A stretch of 64,000 nt of DNA from Phaeosaccion multiseriatum (GCA_965112735.1 OZ218964.1:310001-374000), one strand, 5' to 3'; shown: positions 1 through 11,987, counted from the stretch's first letter. Program-made: numbers and translations. The notes: generated by a model from the sequence alone, not told the origin.

Positions 1-1071
1 GCCCTTCTTGGCAGCCGGTGCCGCCTTCTTTTTGGCCTTTACTTTCCCCTCCGTATCTTTGTCCTTGCTGCTGTCGCCGCTGCTGCTACTCGCCTTCTTG
101 GGCGAAGACTGTGAGGCACTGGCCTTTGCCTTCTTTGGTGAGGGCGGGGAATCGTCTCCTCCTCCTCCTCCTCCTCCTCCTCCTCCTCCTTCCTCGTCGC
201 TGCTCTCGTCGCTGCCACTGTCTGCGTCCTCCCGCTTACGCTTCTCAGGCTTGGCCTTGGACTTGCTCTGGAGAGGGAGAGAGAGAGAAGCAGCAACAAA
301 CACGAGCACTTGGAGGGTGAACACATGACGCCACTTTGTAGCTCTAAATAGAGGGATGCCGCGGGTGAAGAGTGGATGGACGCAAGGGCAGCGAACATCC
401 TGGCAGCTTTCCATCTCAAGCAAAGTGAAACTCCACCTTCCTTCCTTCCTTCCTTCCTTCCTTCCTTCCTTCTTCCCTTCCTCTCTCCCTCCCTCATTCT
501 CCCCCGCACCTTCTCGGCCTTCTTCTGCTTGGCCTTGGCCTTCGCCTTGCCTCCATCGCTATCACTACTCCCTCCGCCTGAGCCGTCCGAGTCCGACCCC
601 GACCCCCCCCCGTCGTCATCATCCCCGTCGCTGGGCGGTGCGTAATCGTCGTCCTCCTCGCTCTCGTCGTCTTCTCCGTCGCTGCCCCCCCCCATCTGCA
701 TGTAGGAGTCATTCTGACCATTCATTTCGCCAATGGCTTGTGCAAGAGCACTGCACTCGGATAAACATGCAAAAGAGACGAGAGAGGGGGGAGGGTGCGT
801 CGGGCAAGGCCGGAACAGAGAGTGTCAGCAAGTGTCAGCAAGTGTCAGCAAGTGTCAGCAAGTGTCAGGTGTCAGGATCAACATCATGAGGCACAGCAGC
901 TCTCTCCAGATCACGCGCTTAACGAAGTCAAGTATGCGTGTCACGTTTGTACTGAGTGATATGATATGGCCACGGATGTGAAACACGCCAAGCAGAGGAG
1001 GACCTCATGATGATGGATAGAGAACAGAACAGACCAGCATGAAGCAGACGGACACAGAGACACACATATAC

Positions 1072-1156
<85 letters not shown>

Positions 1157-4100
1157 TGAAACAAGCCTCCGCCCCCCAGCACGAGCACTCACCCCTTGGG
1201 GGCGTTGGAGTCGTCCTTGATGTTGCGGATGCGCAGCTGCTTTCCGTTGAGGAAGCTGTAGAGGCTGCCGTACTCCGTCTTGTTGATGCCCGAGAACACG
1301 AAGCTCTTTCCGTCGCCCCCCCCGTGGCTTTTGAGGTCGACTTTGAGATCGAAGCCGCGTGTGTTGCCGGTGCCTTGCGCGCCACCGTAGCGCTGTGAGG
1401 GGGTGCGAGGGAGGGGAGGGAGGCTTTAAGACATACGGCTCCCTTCGTGTTGTCCTTGCCTTTCCCCATGCTCTTGCCCTTGCCCCCCCCCCTCCTCATC
1501 CCTCACCCCTCACTCCGTACCTGGAACTCGATGCTCTCAACATCGGCGAACTTGATGACCTGTGTGGGCTTGTGGATGAAGATGAAGCTGCGCCTCAACG
1601 GGTAGAGGAAGCCCTCGTTGGCACTGAGGCTGCAGGTCACACACTTGCTACCTGGTGTCAGCGTAGCGAGGAAGGCAGCACTGAGTGAGAGAGAGTACAA
1701 GAGAGTAGAGAGAACTGAACACAGCCGTCAGCGAGAGGGGGTGGGGTGTGGGGATGGGAGGCGGATAACTGAGGCTCCGTCCACTACGAGCCCACCACGC
1801 TTACATACCGTCGACATTCTTGAAGCCCTCCGCCTTGGGCTCATAGACGGGCTTATTGCTCATCTCCTTGAAGATCTTGGCGATGATGTTGCACAGAGGA
1901 CCCTCCATCTCGGGGTTCAGACCGGCATACTAATCGAGGACAGCGGAGCGGGCCGAGAGAACAACAATAGACAATGTAAGACTAAGACCAAGAATGAACA
2001 AGAAAAGGAGCAGGACGAGGAAGGGAGGCCCGCCGTGAGGAGGTCCTCGCACCACCCCCCACTGCCACCCTCCCTTCGCCATCATGCAGTGCCATCCCTG
2101 CCCGCTTCCTCACCTTCTTGAGCTCCTCCTCCTCCATGTGCAGCTCGACAGTCTTGTTCTCTCTGTTGGTCTGCAGCACGAGGTGCTGGTAGCGCTGCTG
2201 CCCCTGCCGAATGGGCTTGTCCAGAGAGATGATGAAGGCCATGTGCCTCTCGTCGGCCTTGGGCAACTGCACACACATACACACACACACATAGACACAC
2301 ACACACACACATAGATACATACAAACAGAGCAGTTACAGACCGTAGATAGGCAGGTGGACGGACAAGGCAAGGACGAAGGGCAGGCACAACTCCATTCAC
2401 CCACTCACTCACTCCCTCCCTCACTCACTCACTCACTCCCTCACTCACTCCCTCACTCACTCACTCCCTCACTCACTCACCAGATAGAAGCAGTTGATGT
2501 CGTCGTACTGAATCTTGTAATCGTACTTGGCGCCGTGCATCCGGATGAAGGACGCGAACAGCTCCATGGAGTAGCGGCCGCGTGGGGTGAGGAATGTGCC
2601 CTGCTCGGAGTCGAACTCGACGATGACATTGCCCTTCACGTCGCTGATGCCCGTCTTCTCCATCACCTGTGATGAGGATGGCGGTGGATGGGACGAGGGG
2701 GAGGAGGAGGAGGAGGAAGAGGAGGAGGAGGGGGAGGAGGAGGAGGAGGAGGAGGAGGAGGAGGAGGAGGAGGAGGAGGAGGAGGAGGAGGAGGAGGAGG
2801 AGGAGGAGGAGGAGGAGGAGGAGGAGGAGGAGGAGGAGGAGGAGGAGGAGGAGGAGGAGGAGGAGGAGGAGGAGGAGGAGGAGGAGGAGGAGGAGGAGGA
2901 GGAGGAGGAGGAGGAGGAGGAGGAGGAGGAGGAGGAGGAGGAGGAGGAGGAGGAGGAGGAGGAGGAGGAGGAGGAGGAGGAGGAGGAGGAGGAGGAGGAG
3001 GAGGAGGAGGAGGAGGAGGAGGAGGAGGAGGAGGAGGAGGAGGAGGAGGAGGAGGAGGAGGAGGAGGAGGAGGAGGAGGAGGAGGAGGAGGAGGAGGAGG
3101 AGGAAGAGGAGGAAGACGAAGAGGAGGAAAACGAAACAGAAAGAGAGGGAGAGGGAAAGTGATAATTGAGCATTGGGTCAGTTGGGAGAAAAGGCACAGA
3201 GAAACGCAGAGCAGGAGAGACGAAGGAGCGGTGCCACATGGCCGCAGAGCAGTGCAGGGCCTCCGACCGTCTCTAGCCATGAGAGCGACGACACACGCAG
3301 AAAATGCGCAAGGCCGAGTGGACAAGTACACAAGTATTACATACGTTACATCTCACCTGCTCCTGGAAATACTCTGCTGCCGACCCCGTCTCTCCCTCTT
3401 CCCCGGGGGGCAGGTACAGCCGCATGGACACCAACGCCGCTTCCTGAGGGAGGGTGGGAGAGAGGGTGGGAGAGAGGGAGGGAGGGAGGGAGGGAGGGAG
3501 GGAGGGAGGGAGGGAGGGAGGGAGGGAGGGAGGGAGGGAGGGAGGGAGGGAGGGCACGTCTCGCATCAGCGGCGCTGCTTCCAACGGAAGACGGAAGCAA
3601 CGCGGACCACCCCACCGCTCCACCCGCCTCACCAACCCACCCACCACACCTCGCAATCGCACACGAGCACGACACTACCGCACGGTACTCACCCAGTGCT
3701 CAGCACTCAATACTCAGAGCTCAGTGCCGCTCCCTACACAAGCACCGCACTCTCGCTGCTCATTCAGCGCTCTCACCCTCACCTCCTGATCGACGTCGTC
3801 GCTCTCGTGAAACTGCAGCTCCACGTCGTTGCCCCTCTTGTTGCCCGGCAGCACGCACTGGCTGATGGTCTTGACGTTGACGTCGAACATGCTCTTGCCG
3901 TCTCCGGAGCACTGCAACAGGGTGTCTGTAACGTCCATGTGGCCGAAGTTGGCGCCGCTACAGTCGATGTTCTCCTTGCTGAACTTGACGTTCACGCCTT
4001 TAAAGAACTCCTTCAGGGCTGTGAGGGGAGGTGGGGAAGGGAGGGAGGTTAATACATCTCTGCTCCGTGTGTTAATTTCGCTTTGTATCTCTGTTTCTGT

Positions 4101-4205
4101 CTCTTCTCCTTCATCCTCTCCTCTACTTTCTCTCCTTGTGTCTCTCGCCCTTCCCAATCCTCTTCGCCTTTTTCCTCTCTCTCCGTCTCTCTCGCTCTCA
4201 CTCCA

Positions 4206-4243
<38 letters not shown>

Positions 4244-5027
4244 TTGGCTCACCAGCGTAGTCATCTTTGCTGAACCCATCGAAGCGCAGCGGCATGACCT
4301 TGCCTGCCTTGAGGAAGAGCCTCAAGTGGCCGTACTTGCCGAAAACTGCCCATGTGGCGTGCTCCACCTTGTCCCAGGGCACCTTCTTGTTTCTGAGCGG
4401 AGCAAAAACCATACCGGGGGGCAGAGGAGGGAGTGGGGCGGAGTACTGAGAGGAGAGAGCGCAATGACTTGTCTTCTCTGGATCCAGCGGAAGGATCTTC
4501 CTCCCTCTTTCTACCCGATTCAGCCCTACAAGTTGCGATGACGTCGGGTCAAGCCTCCCCGTCAACCCATCAGCGGCAGGCAGGAGAAGTGGCAGATCCC
4601 CTTCCCCCTGCCTGCTACAGCGGTTCCCCTTGCCCTCGCCCCCTCCTCCGCCTCTGCCCTCTTTCCTCTCTTCCTCGAAACAAACCCCCCTGCCGCCGTC
4701 CCTTTTCCACAGGATCAAAGCCATGTCTGCCTAATACAGCAGGCCATAGTCGAAGTAAACACTGACCTCCCTCCCTCGATTTGAAATCTTGAATCCCGTC
4801 CACCCCGTCTTCCCCTCTCCTCTCCTCCTACCCCTCCTCCAACCTTGACCCCTAGTCTCCCACATCCACCCCGTTGCATCTCTCTGCCCCTCCCCTCCTT
4901 CCTGTGCCCGCACGACTTACGCTTCTCCGTCCTTCGCCGTCCACAGCAGCTCCTCTGCGTTGACGCGGATGATGCCCACGCTCTGGCCCTGCAAGTAGAC
5001 GGTCTTGAAGGTCAAGGCACTCGCCAT
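1..5027 (-). CDS. SSRP1: SSRP1/Pob3, FACT histone chaperone subunit (3' end beyond window)
   Basis: Smaller subunit of FACT, which with Spt16 handles H2A-H2B during transcription and replication in the nucleus. Eleven exons join in frame: 5027-4921, 4392-4253, 4018-3783, 3443-3357, 2666-2481, 2266-2114, 1929-1809, 1651-1521, 1392-1193, 750-510 and 267 to the window edge. The protein starts MASALTFKTVYLQGQ and follows the family order: N-terminal Pob3 domain, SSRP1 domain (FHESDD, LTPRGRYSMELF, FIISLDKPI), the Rtt106-like second PH domain (GFLYPLRRSFIFIHKPT, SFVFSGINKTEYGSLYSFLNGKQL), then an Asp/Glu/Ser acidic stretch and a Lys-rich tail. An HMG box, if present, would lie off the left edge. 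The start is the ATG that opens the conserved N-terminal strand; no better upstream ATG was seen. Introns carry long microsatellites, above all a (GGA)n block of about 410 bases. Identification is very secure; the exon 10 acceptor is the least certain junction. Confidence 0.93.
434..476. repeat. (CTTC)n microsatellite in SSRP1 intron
   Basis: Tetranucleotide CTTC/CCTT run inside the last visible SSRP1 intron (268-509). Confidence 0.9.
820..870. repeat. AGTGTCAGCA 10-bp tandem repeat
   Basis: About four and a half copies of a 10-bp unit followed by a degenerate copy, inside the SSRP1 intron between the exons ending at 1193 and starting at 750. Confidence 0.85.
1072..1156. repeat. (CAGA)n microsatellite in SSRP1 intron
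   Basis: About 21 tandem CAGA units lie about 40 bases from the 5' splice site of the SSRP1 exon ending at 1193, in the same intron as the 10-bp repeat at 820-870. Confidence 0.95.
2262..2480. repeat. CA-rich and CACT/CCCT repeats filling one SSRP1 intron
   Basis: The intron 2267-2480 is mostly simple sequence: a (CA)n block at 2270-2326 and imperfect CACT/CCCT repeats at 2396-2480 that run up to the splice site. Confidence 0.85.
2697..3110. repeat. Very long (GGA)n / (TCC)n tract in SSRP1 intron
   Basis: About 410 bases of GGA/GAG triplets; the core, about 2732-3104, is essentially perfect (over 120 units). It lies in the intron between SSRP1 exons 3443-3357 and 2666-2481, so the SSRP1 transcript carries the pyrimidine strand (UCC)n. 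Long poly-Glu, poly-Arg, poly-Gly and poly-Pro reading frames here come only from the repeat. Confidence 0.97.
3463..3554. repeat. (GGGA)n microsatellite in SSRP1 intron
   Basis: About 20 tandem GGGA units, beginning roughly 20 bases from the 3' splice site at 3444. On the sense strand it is a (TCCC)n pyrimidine tract just before the acceptor. Confidence 0.92.
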
Positions 5028-5502
5028 GATGAAGCCCTCCTACCTGGCACGAGGACCAGCAAGTCTCCTTCTTATGCTTAAAGCTGTCCTTCCCCCCCTT
5101 TCTTCTCTCTCTCTCTCTCCGAGGTCGATACTGCATGTAGAGCTTGCTGCCTAAGAGTAAAAATCGTAAACCACACTTCCCTTCCTTTACGATCGCAACC
5201 TCCCATAAAACGACCCGCTTGGCGCAGGCCGCCCAGTAACGTGGCTAATCCTCTTCTATTCCCACTCTTCTACTCTTGTGGCTGCCTGGGCTGTCACGTT
5301 TCTCGCTCGCAGTGGAGTGTAGTAAGGAGGGGCATAAGCAAACGAGACCCAAACGACACGCCCTCCCTCTCTCCTACTCCCCTTCGGCTGGACACATTGC
5401 CGAACGCGACCCCTTCGTTGAAGCCGTCTCCACCTCTTTCTTTCTCACCCTGTAACATACATGGGTGAAGGGCCTGAAGGGTTGGGAAGAGAAAGACTAG
5501 CG
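5028..5502. promoter_or_regulatory. Intergenic region between divergent SSRP1 and PAP2 genes
   Basis: 475 bases separate the start codons of two divergent genes, so both promoters and 5' UTRs should lie here. I see no convincing TATA box or other named element, and no coding potential. Confidence 0.4.
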
Positions 5503-8354
5503 ATGTCGGGGACACGTTTGCCCTGTCCTCAGCTCCCGGATGCAGCAATGCCTTTCCGCCCTAAGAGAAATGTAAGAGGAGGGGACACGGGGGAGATGAA
5601 GGAACGAGGAGTGTAGTTAGTGAGAGAGGGAGAGGGACATGTGGAAGGGGGGGTTGAGAAGAGGAGACGTCGAGGGTCGAGAAGAGGACATATGCCCCCC
5701 CCCACGGAATCCCCCGCATTATCTTTTCCTTCCTTGAACTACAGCTTCGTTTCTCTCCTCCCCTGCAAACTCTCCCCACTTCGTACACTTCGTGTGTATG
5801 TTTCTCAGGTGAAGAAGGGCTACGGCTTCATGAAGGAGAGCTGGCCCTACATCTTCGCCCTGCTGAATTGGTGGTCGATGTTGCTCATGGCTCTGATTGC
5901 CGCCATCCCCCTGGGAACAATGTTCTTTGTAGCCACCCCATACAGAAGAGATATTGACTACACAGACCCTGCAATCGCCTTCGAGGTGAGTGAGTCTTTT
6001 CAATGAGATAGAGAGGGGGGGGGGTAATAACGTGTAAACGGCTCAAGCTCGATGCTCGCCTTTGTTTACTTGGTGGCTGTCCTTCCTCCTCCCCTCCCCG
6101 GCCTTCGCTCTGACGCGGCCGTAGGACTTTGGGGACACCATCAGCCCGCTCATGTCGGTGCTGATCCCCTGCTTCATCTGGGGCTGCGGTATGCTGTGGA
6201 TTGAGTACTTCCTCTTCAGACACGCGCACACCTGTGCCTCAAACTCCATGGCCACCATCGCGCACTTCTGTAAGGGGGGCGTGGAAATGTGAGTGCCAGT
6301 GCCATACAGGGTGTCTAGCACCAGTCAGTCAGTCCGCCAGTCCGCCAGTCGGCCTCCTTGCGTCCTTGGTTCTTGCCCTCCTCTCCCGTCCCCTCACGAC
6401 CCCCTCCCCTCTTTCTCTGCCGCTGGTCTTGGGATTGGATTGATTCATTGGGGCACTGTACACACACATCACTGTTTGGCCCCCAAGGTACCTCTCCGTC
6501 ATCTTCTTGACACAGGTGAGTTACAACACTCGAGCCTTCCGTGGGTGGTGGGGGGGGACGCGAGGGTTGGTATGGCCACGCACACTCCACCCCCCTGTCG
6601 CCGATCCCATAGGGAGTGCCAAGTGTCTATACACACATACTGGAGGAGGCACCCACGAGATATCCATATGTGTGACGTAGACAATTCACCCCCCCCTACT
6701 CTTTGCTGTTGGCTTTGCCTCTTCCTCTTCCTCCTCCTCCTCTTCCTCCTCCCCCTCCTCGCCCCTCTCAGATGACCAACTTCCTGACGGGTATGTATCG
6801 CCCCGACTATCTGGACCGCTGCGAGCTCGACCCAACCGGGACAGAGTGCACCAATACGGTAAGGGAAAGGGGAGGGGTGAAGCGCGGAAGGAGGCAAGGA
6901 AGGGGGTAAAGCGCTGTTGGGAGAGCAGGGGGGGAGGGAAGGGGGAGGAAGAGGAGGCAGAGGAGGAGGAGGAGGAGGAGGAGGAGGAGGAGGAGGAGGA
7001 GGAGGAGTAAGGGCGGAGCAGGAGAAGGAGGAAGAGGATGAGGGGGAGGAGGAGCTCACTTGCACTTCCTGCCCCACGACCACCGCCCCTCCGACCCCCC
7101 CCCCCGGCCCCTCCAGGACACGCACTGGCTGGATGACGGGCGCAAGTCCTTCCCGTCAGGACATGCCTCGGGCGCTACGGCTATCTGCATGTACTACACC
7201 ACGTACCTACTTTGGGCCCTCTTCGCGAGGGAGGGGGCCGTGCTGTCAAAGTACTGCTCCAGGTCAGGCGTGTGGGACAGGCCTATGGGTCCGGCGTGGG
7301 GCCGGTGTCTGGGCATGCACAAGTGTATGGGGCAGGCATGTGGCGTAGGCGTGGCATGGCTTTGTGCGGAGTGGTCAGTCTGTCTGTCAGTCTGTCTGTC
7401 AGTCTGCCTGTCCGCCAGTCCGTCCGTCATTCTTTCTTTTTATTTGTCCGTCCGTCTGTCCATACATACCGTACAACTGTGCCAACATCTGCCCCCCCCT
7501 GCCCCCCCCCTCCAACACACACACCCACCCACCCACGCCCACACACTGGCCCCTTCTTCCTCTCCTGCCACGTCCGTCCCCCCGCTCCTCAGCAAAGGAA
7601 GGAGCTTCCAACAGACGGAAGCTATGTATGCCTTCACCTACCTTGCTGTCTTCGTGCCCTTCGCGTCGGCCTGGCTCATCTCTATATCGCGCGTTGTCGA
7701 CAACAAGCACAACACCGCAGACACCGGTACGAAAGCGGAAGAGTGGGGTCAGACGGATAGACCCATAGAGAGATACATGCAAGAGGAACGAGGCAGCTGT
7801 GGGCGTGTGCGTGCGTCTTGTCTGTTGAAAGCTGCACCAAAGGGGGGAAGGCCTGTGTGACGTGTCCCTTGTTTGCCCTCCTCCTCGGGCAACAAGAAGC
7901 CTCTTGCGCTACAAAAGAAGTCAATGAGTGCCGCCCTCTCGCGCAGCCCCTCCGTCGCTCGACTTGTGCCTGCTGAGTGCCGAATCTTGAGTGTCTTGAA
8001 CCCGAACTTTGCGGGCGTGATATCGACGTTGATTGCCCGTCTCTCCTCCTCCTCCTCCTCCACCACCACCACCACCACCACCACCTCGTGTGTCCATATG
8101 CCTGTATGCCCGTGGGATGGATAGTGGGTGGCGTGCTCCTGGGCCTCGTCATGTCAGTCGTGGGAGCCCTAAAGGACATCGGTGTGTATGTGGAGCGGGT
8201 ACGGCCAAGGTTCATCTTCCCCGAATGGGAGGCAGGACCAGCAGCAGTCAGCGGCAGCCCAGGGGGGGCGGGCGTCCTCTCCCCACTGTCCCCGGGGGCA
8301 CGGGCACGTCCAGCAGCAGCGACGTCGGCCTATGTCCATGAGTCGACGTTGTAG
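5503..8354 (+). CDS. PAP2-family lipid phosphate phosphatase-like membrane protein
   Basis: Member of the PAP2/LPP superfamily, which dephosphorylates phosphatidate and related lipid phosphates in membranes. Eight exons join in frame: 5503-5571, 5809-5985, 6125-6288, 6488-6515, 6772-6858, 7117-7262, 7593-7726 and 8125-8354, giving about 344 residues. The first Met could instead be 5548. Hydrophobic segments include FALLNWWSMLLMALIAAIPL, a stretch near LMSVLIPCFIWGCGM, YLAVFVPFASAWLIS and VGGVLLGLVMSVVG. Motif 2 (KSFPSGHASGA) and motif 3 (SRVVDNKHNTAD) are intact, with both His residues and the Asp. Motif 1 normally reads K-x6-RP; here the RP of GMYRP is present but the Lys position is Asn (NFLTGMYRP). 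The C-terminal tail is Gly/Pro/Ala-rich. Family assignment is secure; activity and exon 1 are less so. Confidence 0.85.
6955..7006. repeat. (GGA)n microsatellite in PAP2 intron
   Basis: About 16 GGA triplets in the intron 6859-7116 of the PAP2 gene, here with the purine strand as the sense strand. Confidence 0.9.
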
Positions 8355-8360
8355 TCATTC

Positions 8361-8480
8361 AATCCATCAATCACCCAGTGGGTCAGTGGTTCAGTCGGCC
8401 AATCCATCAATCACCCAGTGGGTCAATGGATCAGTCGGCCAATCCATCAATCACCCAGTGGGTCAATGGATCAGTCGGCC
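8361..8480. repeat. Three 40-bp tandem repeats
   Basis: Three adjacent copies of a 40-bp unit beginning AATCCATCAATCACCCAGTG, at 8361-8400, 8401-8440 and 8441-8480. Copies 2 and 3 are identical; copy 1 differs at two bases. They begin seven bases after the PAP2 stop codon, so they probably lie in its 3' UTR. Confidence 0.95.
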
Positions 8481-8639
8481 AATCTGTCTGTTTCGATTGA
8501 TTGATTGATTGATTCGTCTATCGATCACACACGTAAATGCATGTGTAGGTATGCCAATATGGCAGCCTATAACATGAGGAGTCTCCTTTTTTTGAGGTTT
8601 CCTTGTACTTTACTTAATTTTTTTTTTTTAATTAGAATA

Positions 8640-8760
8640 GGGCGTCAAAGCGCGTCAAAGGGCGTCAAATAGGGGGCTAAAGCGTCGTCAAATGTCGTCA
8701 AACGTCGTCAAAAAGAATCGTCATTTGGCGTCAAAAAAAATTAATGGGGCGTCAAAAGTG
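8640..8760. repeat. Cluster of GTCAAA motifs
   Basis: Eight GTCAAA motifs, most as GCGTCAAA or CGTCGTCAAA, in about 120 bases with irregular spacing, next to an A/T-rich stretch with a T9 run. It lies between the 3' ends of the convergent PAP2 and kinase genes. The function is unknown; it could affect 3' end formation of either gene. Confidence 0.7.
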
Positions 8761-8842
8761 CCACTCAACCGCGAAATCACAGTATATACATTGTAGGGAA
8801 ATTGATAAGTGTAACGAAAAAAAAAAACCCGACGCGCAGACT

Positions 8843-11800
8843 TCACGAGAGCAGGCATGTGCGGCTCTTCCTGTGACTCTTGCTCTCACTCGTTGGGCTG
8901 TGCCCCCCATCTCTCGCCGGGCTGCTCGGCCTGCTGAGGCGGTTCGCAGGCTCAGGCTTTGTATCACCAACTGCAGTATCCCCAGGCGGCTCTGCTGGCT
9001 CTTCACTACCCTTTCGCAAGCCTTGGTGGCATCCATCTGCCCCTCCTCCCCTGCCCGCCCTCCGTGAATTGTTCCGCAGCAGAGAAGGCGGGCTGGACAG
9101 ACGCACACCCCCCTGGAGCACACTCTCTTCCTCGCCGGACTTGTTGGTCGGAGGAACACGCTCCACCCCCGATGCTGCTGATGCTGCTGATGCTGCTGAT
9201 GCTGCTGCAGTTACGGTGCCGACAGGGTTTGGGGATAGATCGGAGCTCTCCTTCCGTCGCCTGCTGAAGTCCGAGCGAGTGGGAGACAGGAGGATGCCTG
9301 AGGAGAGCTCTCGGAGGAGTCGGGCGGACTTGTTCGAAACGAGGGTGGCCACTCGGGTTGGTGAAGGGAGGGATGTGGTGTTGAAGAACTCCTGAAGCGA
9401 CAAGGCAAGGGGACGGACGGGAAGGGGGGGGTCAAGAGGGTCACGAGGGTCAAGAGGGTCACGAGGAGGGAAGCAGAGGGAAGCAGAGGGCGGTTTAGTT
9501 GGCCGGTCGCGCTACTCTCGAGCCTGACTGCCTCCCTTGTTGGTTGACACGTGGAGGTGAAGCCACGAGCGCAAAGGCACCAGTCACAAGTCACACAAGC
9601 CAGAAAGGAGGGGCCGTGGAGGGGAGATTGCAAAGTGTGGGCCAAAACCTTAGATTCGTGTGTGTGTCTGTATGTGCGTGCGTATGTGTGTGCAGGCGTG
9701 TGTGTATGTGTGTGTGCAGGCGTGTGTAGGCGTGTGTGTGTGAGAGAGAGAGCGTCTGTGTGTGCGCTTGTCAAAGTAGCTAGCGACAATGGCAAACTAT
9801 ACTCACCCACAGCCTGCTGTTCTTGACTTGGGTCACGGCCTCGTCTATTTGCCGTTGGGTGACTGGCGGTACCACCGTCACAGGTAGTCTCTGTAGTCGC
9901 TGCCTTTTGCGCCTCACATCCTGCTGTATCCCCGCCTGCTGCTCCTGCTTCTCCTGCTGTGCCTGCTTCTCCTGCTGTACCTGCTCCCCCTCGTCCTCCT
10001 TCTCCCCCTCCTCCGCCTCCTCCTCCTTCTCCTCCTCCCCCTCCTCCTCCTGCGGCTGCTGCTGCTTCAATGGTGGAGTCGGTCAAGAGGTACCGGTCAA
10101 GAGGTACCGGTCAAGAGGTACCGGTCAAGAGGTACCGGTCAAGAGGTACCGGTCAAGAGGTACCGGTCAAGAGGGATCGGAAGCAGAGGTTGAGTAGTCG
10201 GTGAATACGGATGGGTAGAGTAGACTCACACACGGGTAGGAAGCACAGGACCACAGAGCGCGGTGGTGGCCAGTCAACAAGGCGTCAGTCTACAGCCAAG
10301 GGAACCACACCCATCCCACGGGAGGGACACACAGAGTCAGTCAGCCAAGACAAAAAGCGTCTCTGCCCCCTTCGCTGCGAATCACTCGAAGCAAAGGGGA
10401 AAGCAACATCACCGCCACTAAAGGACTCAACGATTGCTGACTTACTCACCTGCCAGGGGTGGCTGTAGAGGTCGGGGATGGTGGCTCGCTTGACAGGGTC
10501 CTTGCAAAGCACACCGCGGAGGAGGGACAGAACGCCGCTCTCATCGTCTTCCTTGACCTTTGATTGGAGGATCGGGGACACCAGGAGAGAGAGAGAGAGA
10601 AGGGTGAGAGGGGTGCGAGAGGTGCAAGAGGGGAGGGGACGGTCGACCCTGTTGAGTCTCGAGCCATTGAAAGTTGAAACTCTTGACCAGATACACAGAC
10701 AGAGAGGCCGACAGACAGACAGATAAGACAGACAGACAGGCAGTCAGATCTCTCCCCCCTCCCTCCCTCACTCCCTCTCTGCCGGCCCCACTCACCTCGC
10801 TACCCCTCGGAAACTCCAGCTCGTCGTGCTGTATGCGTTGGAAGAGGGACACAGGGTCATCGGCCGAAAAGGGCAGGGTGCCGAAACGCATACACCACAA
10901 CGTCACCCCGCAGGCCCACAGGTCCGCTGCGTAGGCGTTGTACGCGCCCCCGCCGCACACCTCTGGGGCACGGAAGGCCCTGCCATCCATTGCCATCCAT
11001 TGCCATCCATCCCATTGATCGATCGAGACAGCACACCACGGCAAGAGGGGCGGGAGGGGGGGAAGGCGATGCGCAAGCGTTTAAGTTTGAGTTGGGAAGC
11101 CCTGCGTACCGTACCCAGCCCTCCCTGACGCGGCGCATCCGAGGACATGAGCTTTCGTCTCAAGCCCCGTCGGCCGGCCTGTCCACAGCCGTCTAGTGCC
11201 ATCTGCTCTCACTTCATATACTCACCAAGTCCCCTCCGTGTTGGACACTTCTCCGCGGGAATTGGAGCGAACGAGCTGGCGTGGAGACACTGGCGTCTTG
11301 GTTGCATCTCTAGAGGGGAGGGGGGGGGGACAGCAGGACATGTGGGGCACAACAGTTGCATCGGTGTAGTGGGGCAGCAATTCAAAGAGGGGCGTATGTG
11401 CACGAGGGAGAAGGGAGAGGGAGAGAGACTTGCAGGGTTAGCACCGCCATGAGCTATGGAACCGAGCACGCCGCGGCAACCAATTTGCATGACATGGCCA
11501 TGCACCCGCGCCCATCCCATTACTCTACCTCTCACGTGCATTTGCGCTTGACTGCTCTCACTGCACTCACCCCGCTCACTCCGCTCACTCACCCGTCAAA
11601 GAAGCGTGCCACTCCAAAGTCTGCAATCTTGGCCCTGCCCCCCAGGGTGACAAGCACGTTGTCGGGCTTGAGGTCCCTGTGCGCAACGTTGTTGGCGTGA
11701 AGGTACTCCATCCCCTGTAGAATGTCCAGGAATAACCCACGGGCACGTCCGTCGGGAATCACCCCGCCTGCTCTCGCGCCAGGGCGGGAGGGTGGGTGAG

Positions 11801-11987
11801 TGGGTGGTTGTATCGATGGATGAGTGGATTGATTCACGAGATTGAGTTGCGGGTGAACGAGCAAATGGTACAGAACAGACGTCAGGTGCAACACTGACAC
11901 TGCTGGAGACATCCCAGTGAGGCTGTGTGTAGATCTGTAAGGAGAGAGGTGAGGAAACTCCTTGCTCGCCCAACACTTACACACACA

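Noticed and set aside
2587-3331. Long frames of poly-Glu, poly-Arg, poly-Gly, poly-Pro and poly-Ser on both strands
   Set aside because: All six frames are open only because the (GGA)n repeat has no stop codons. The region is an SSRP1 intron, with family-matching exons on both sides.
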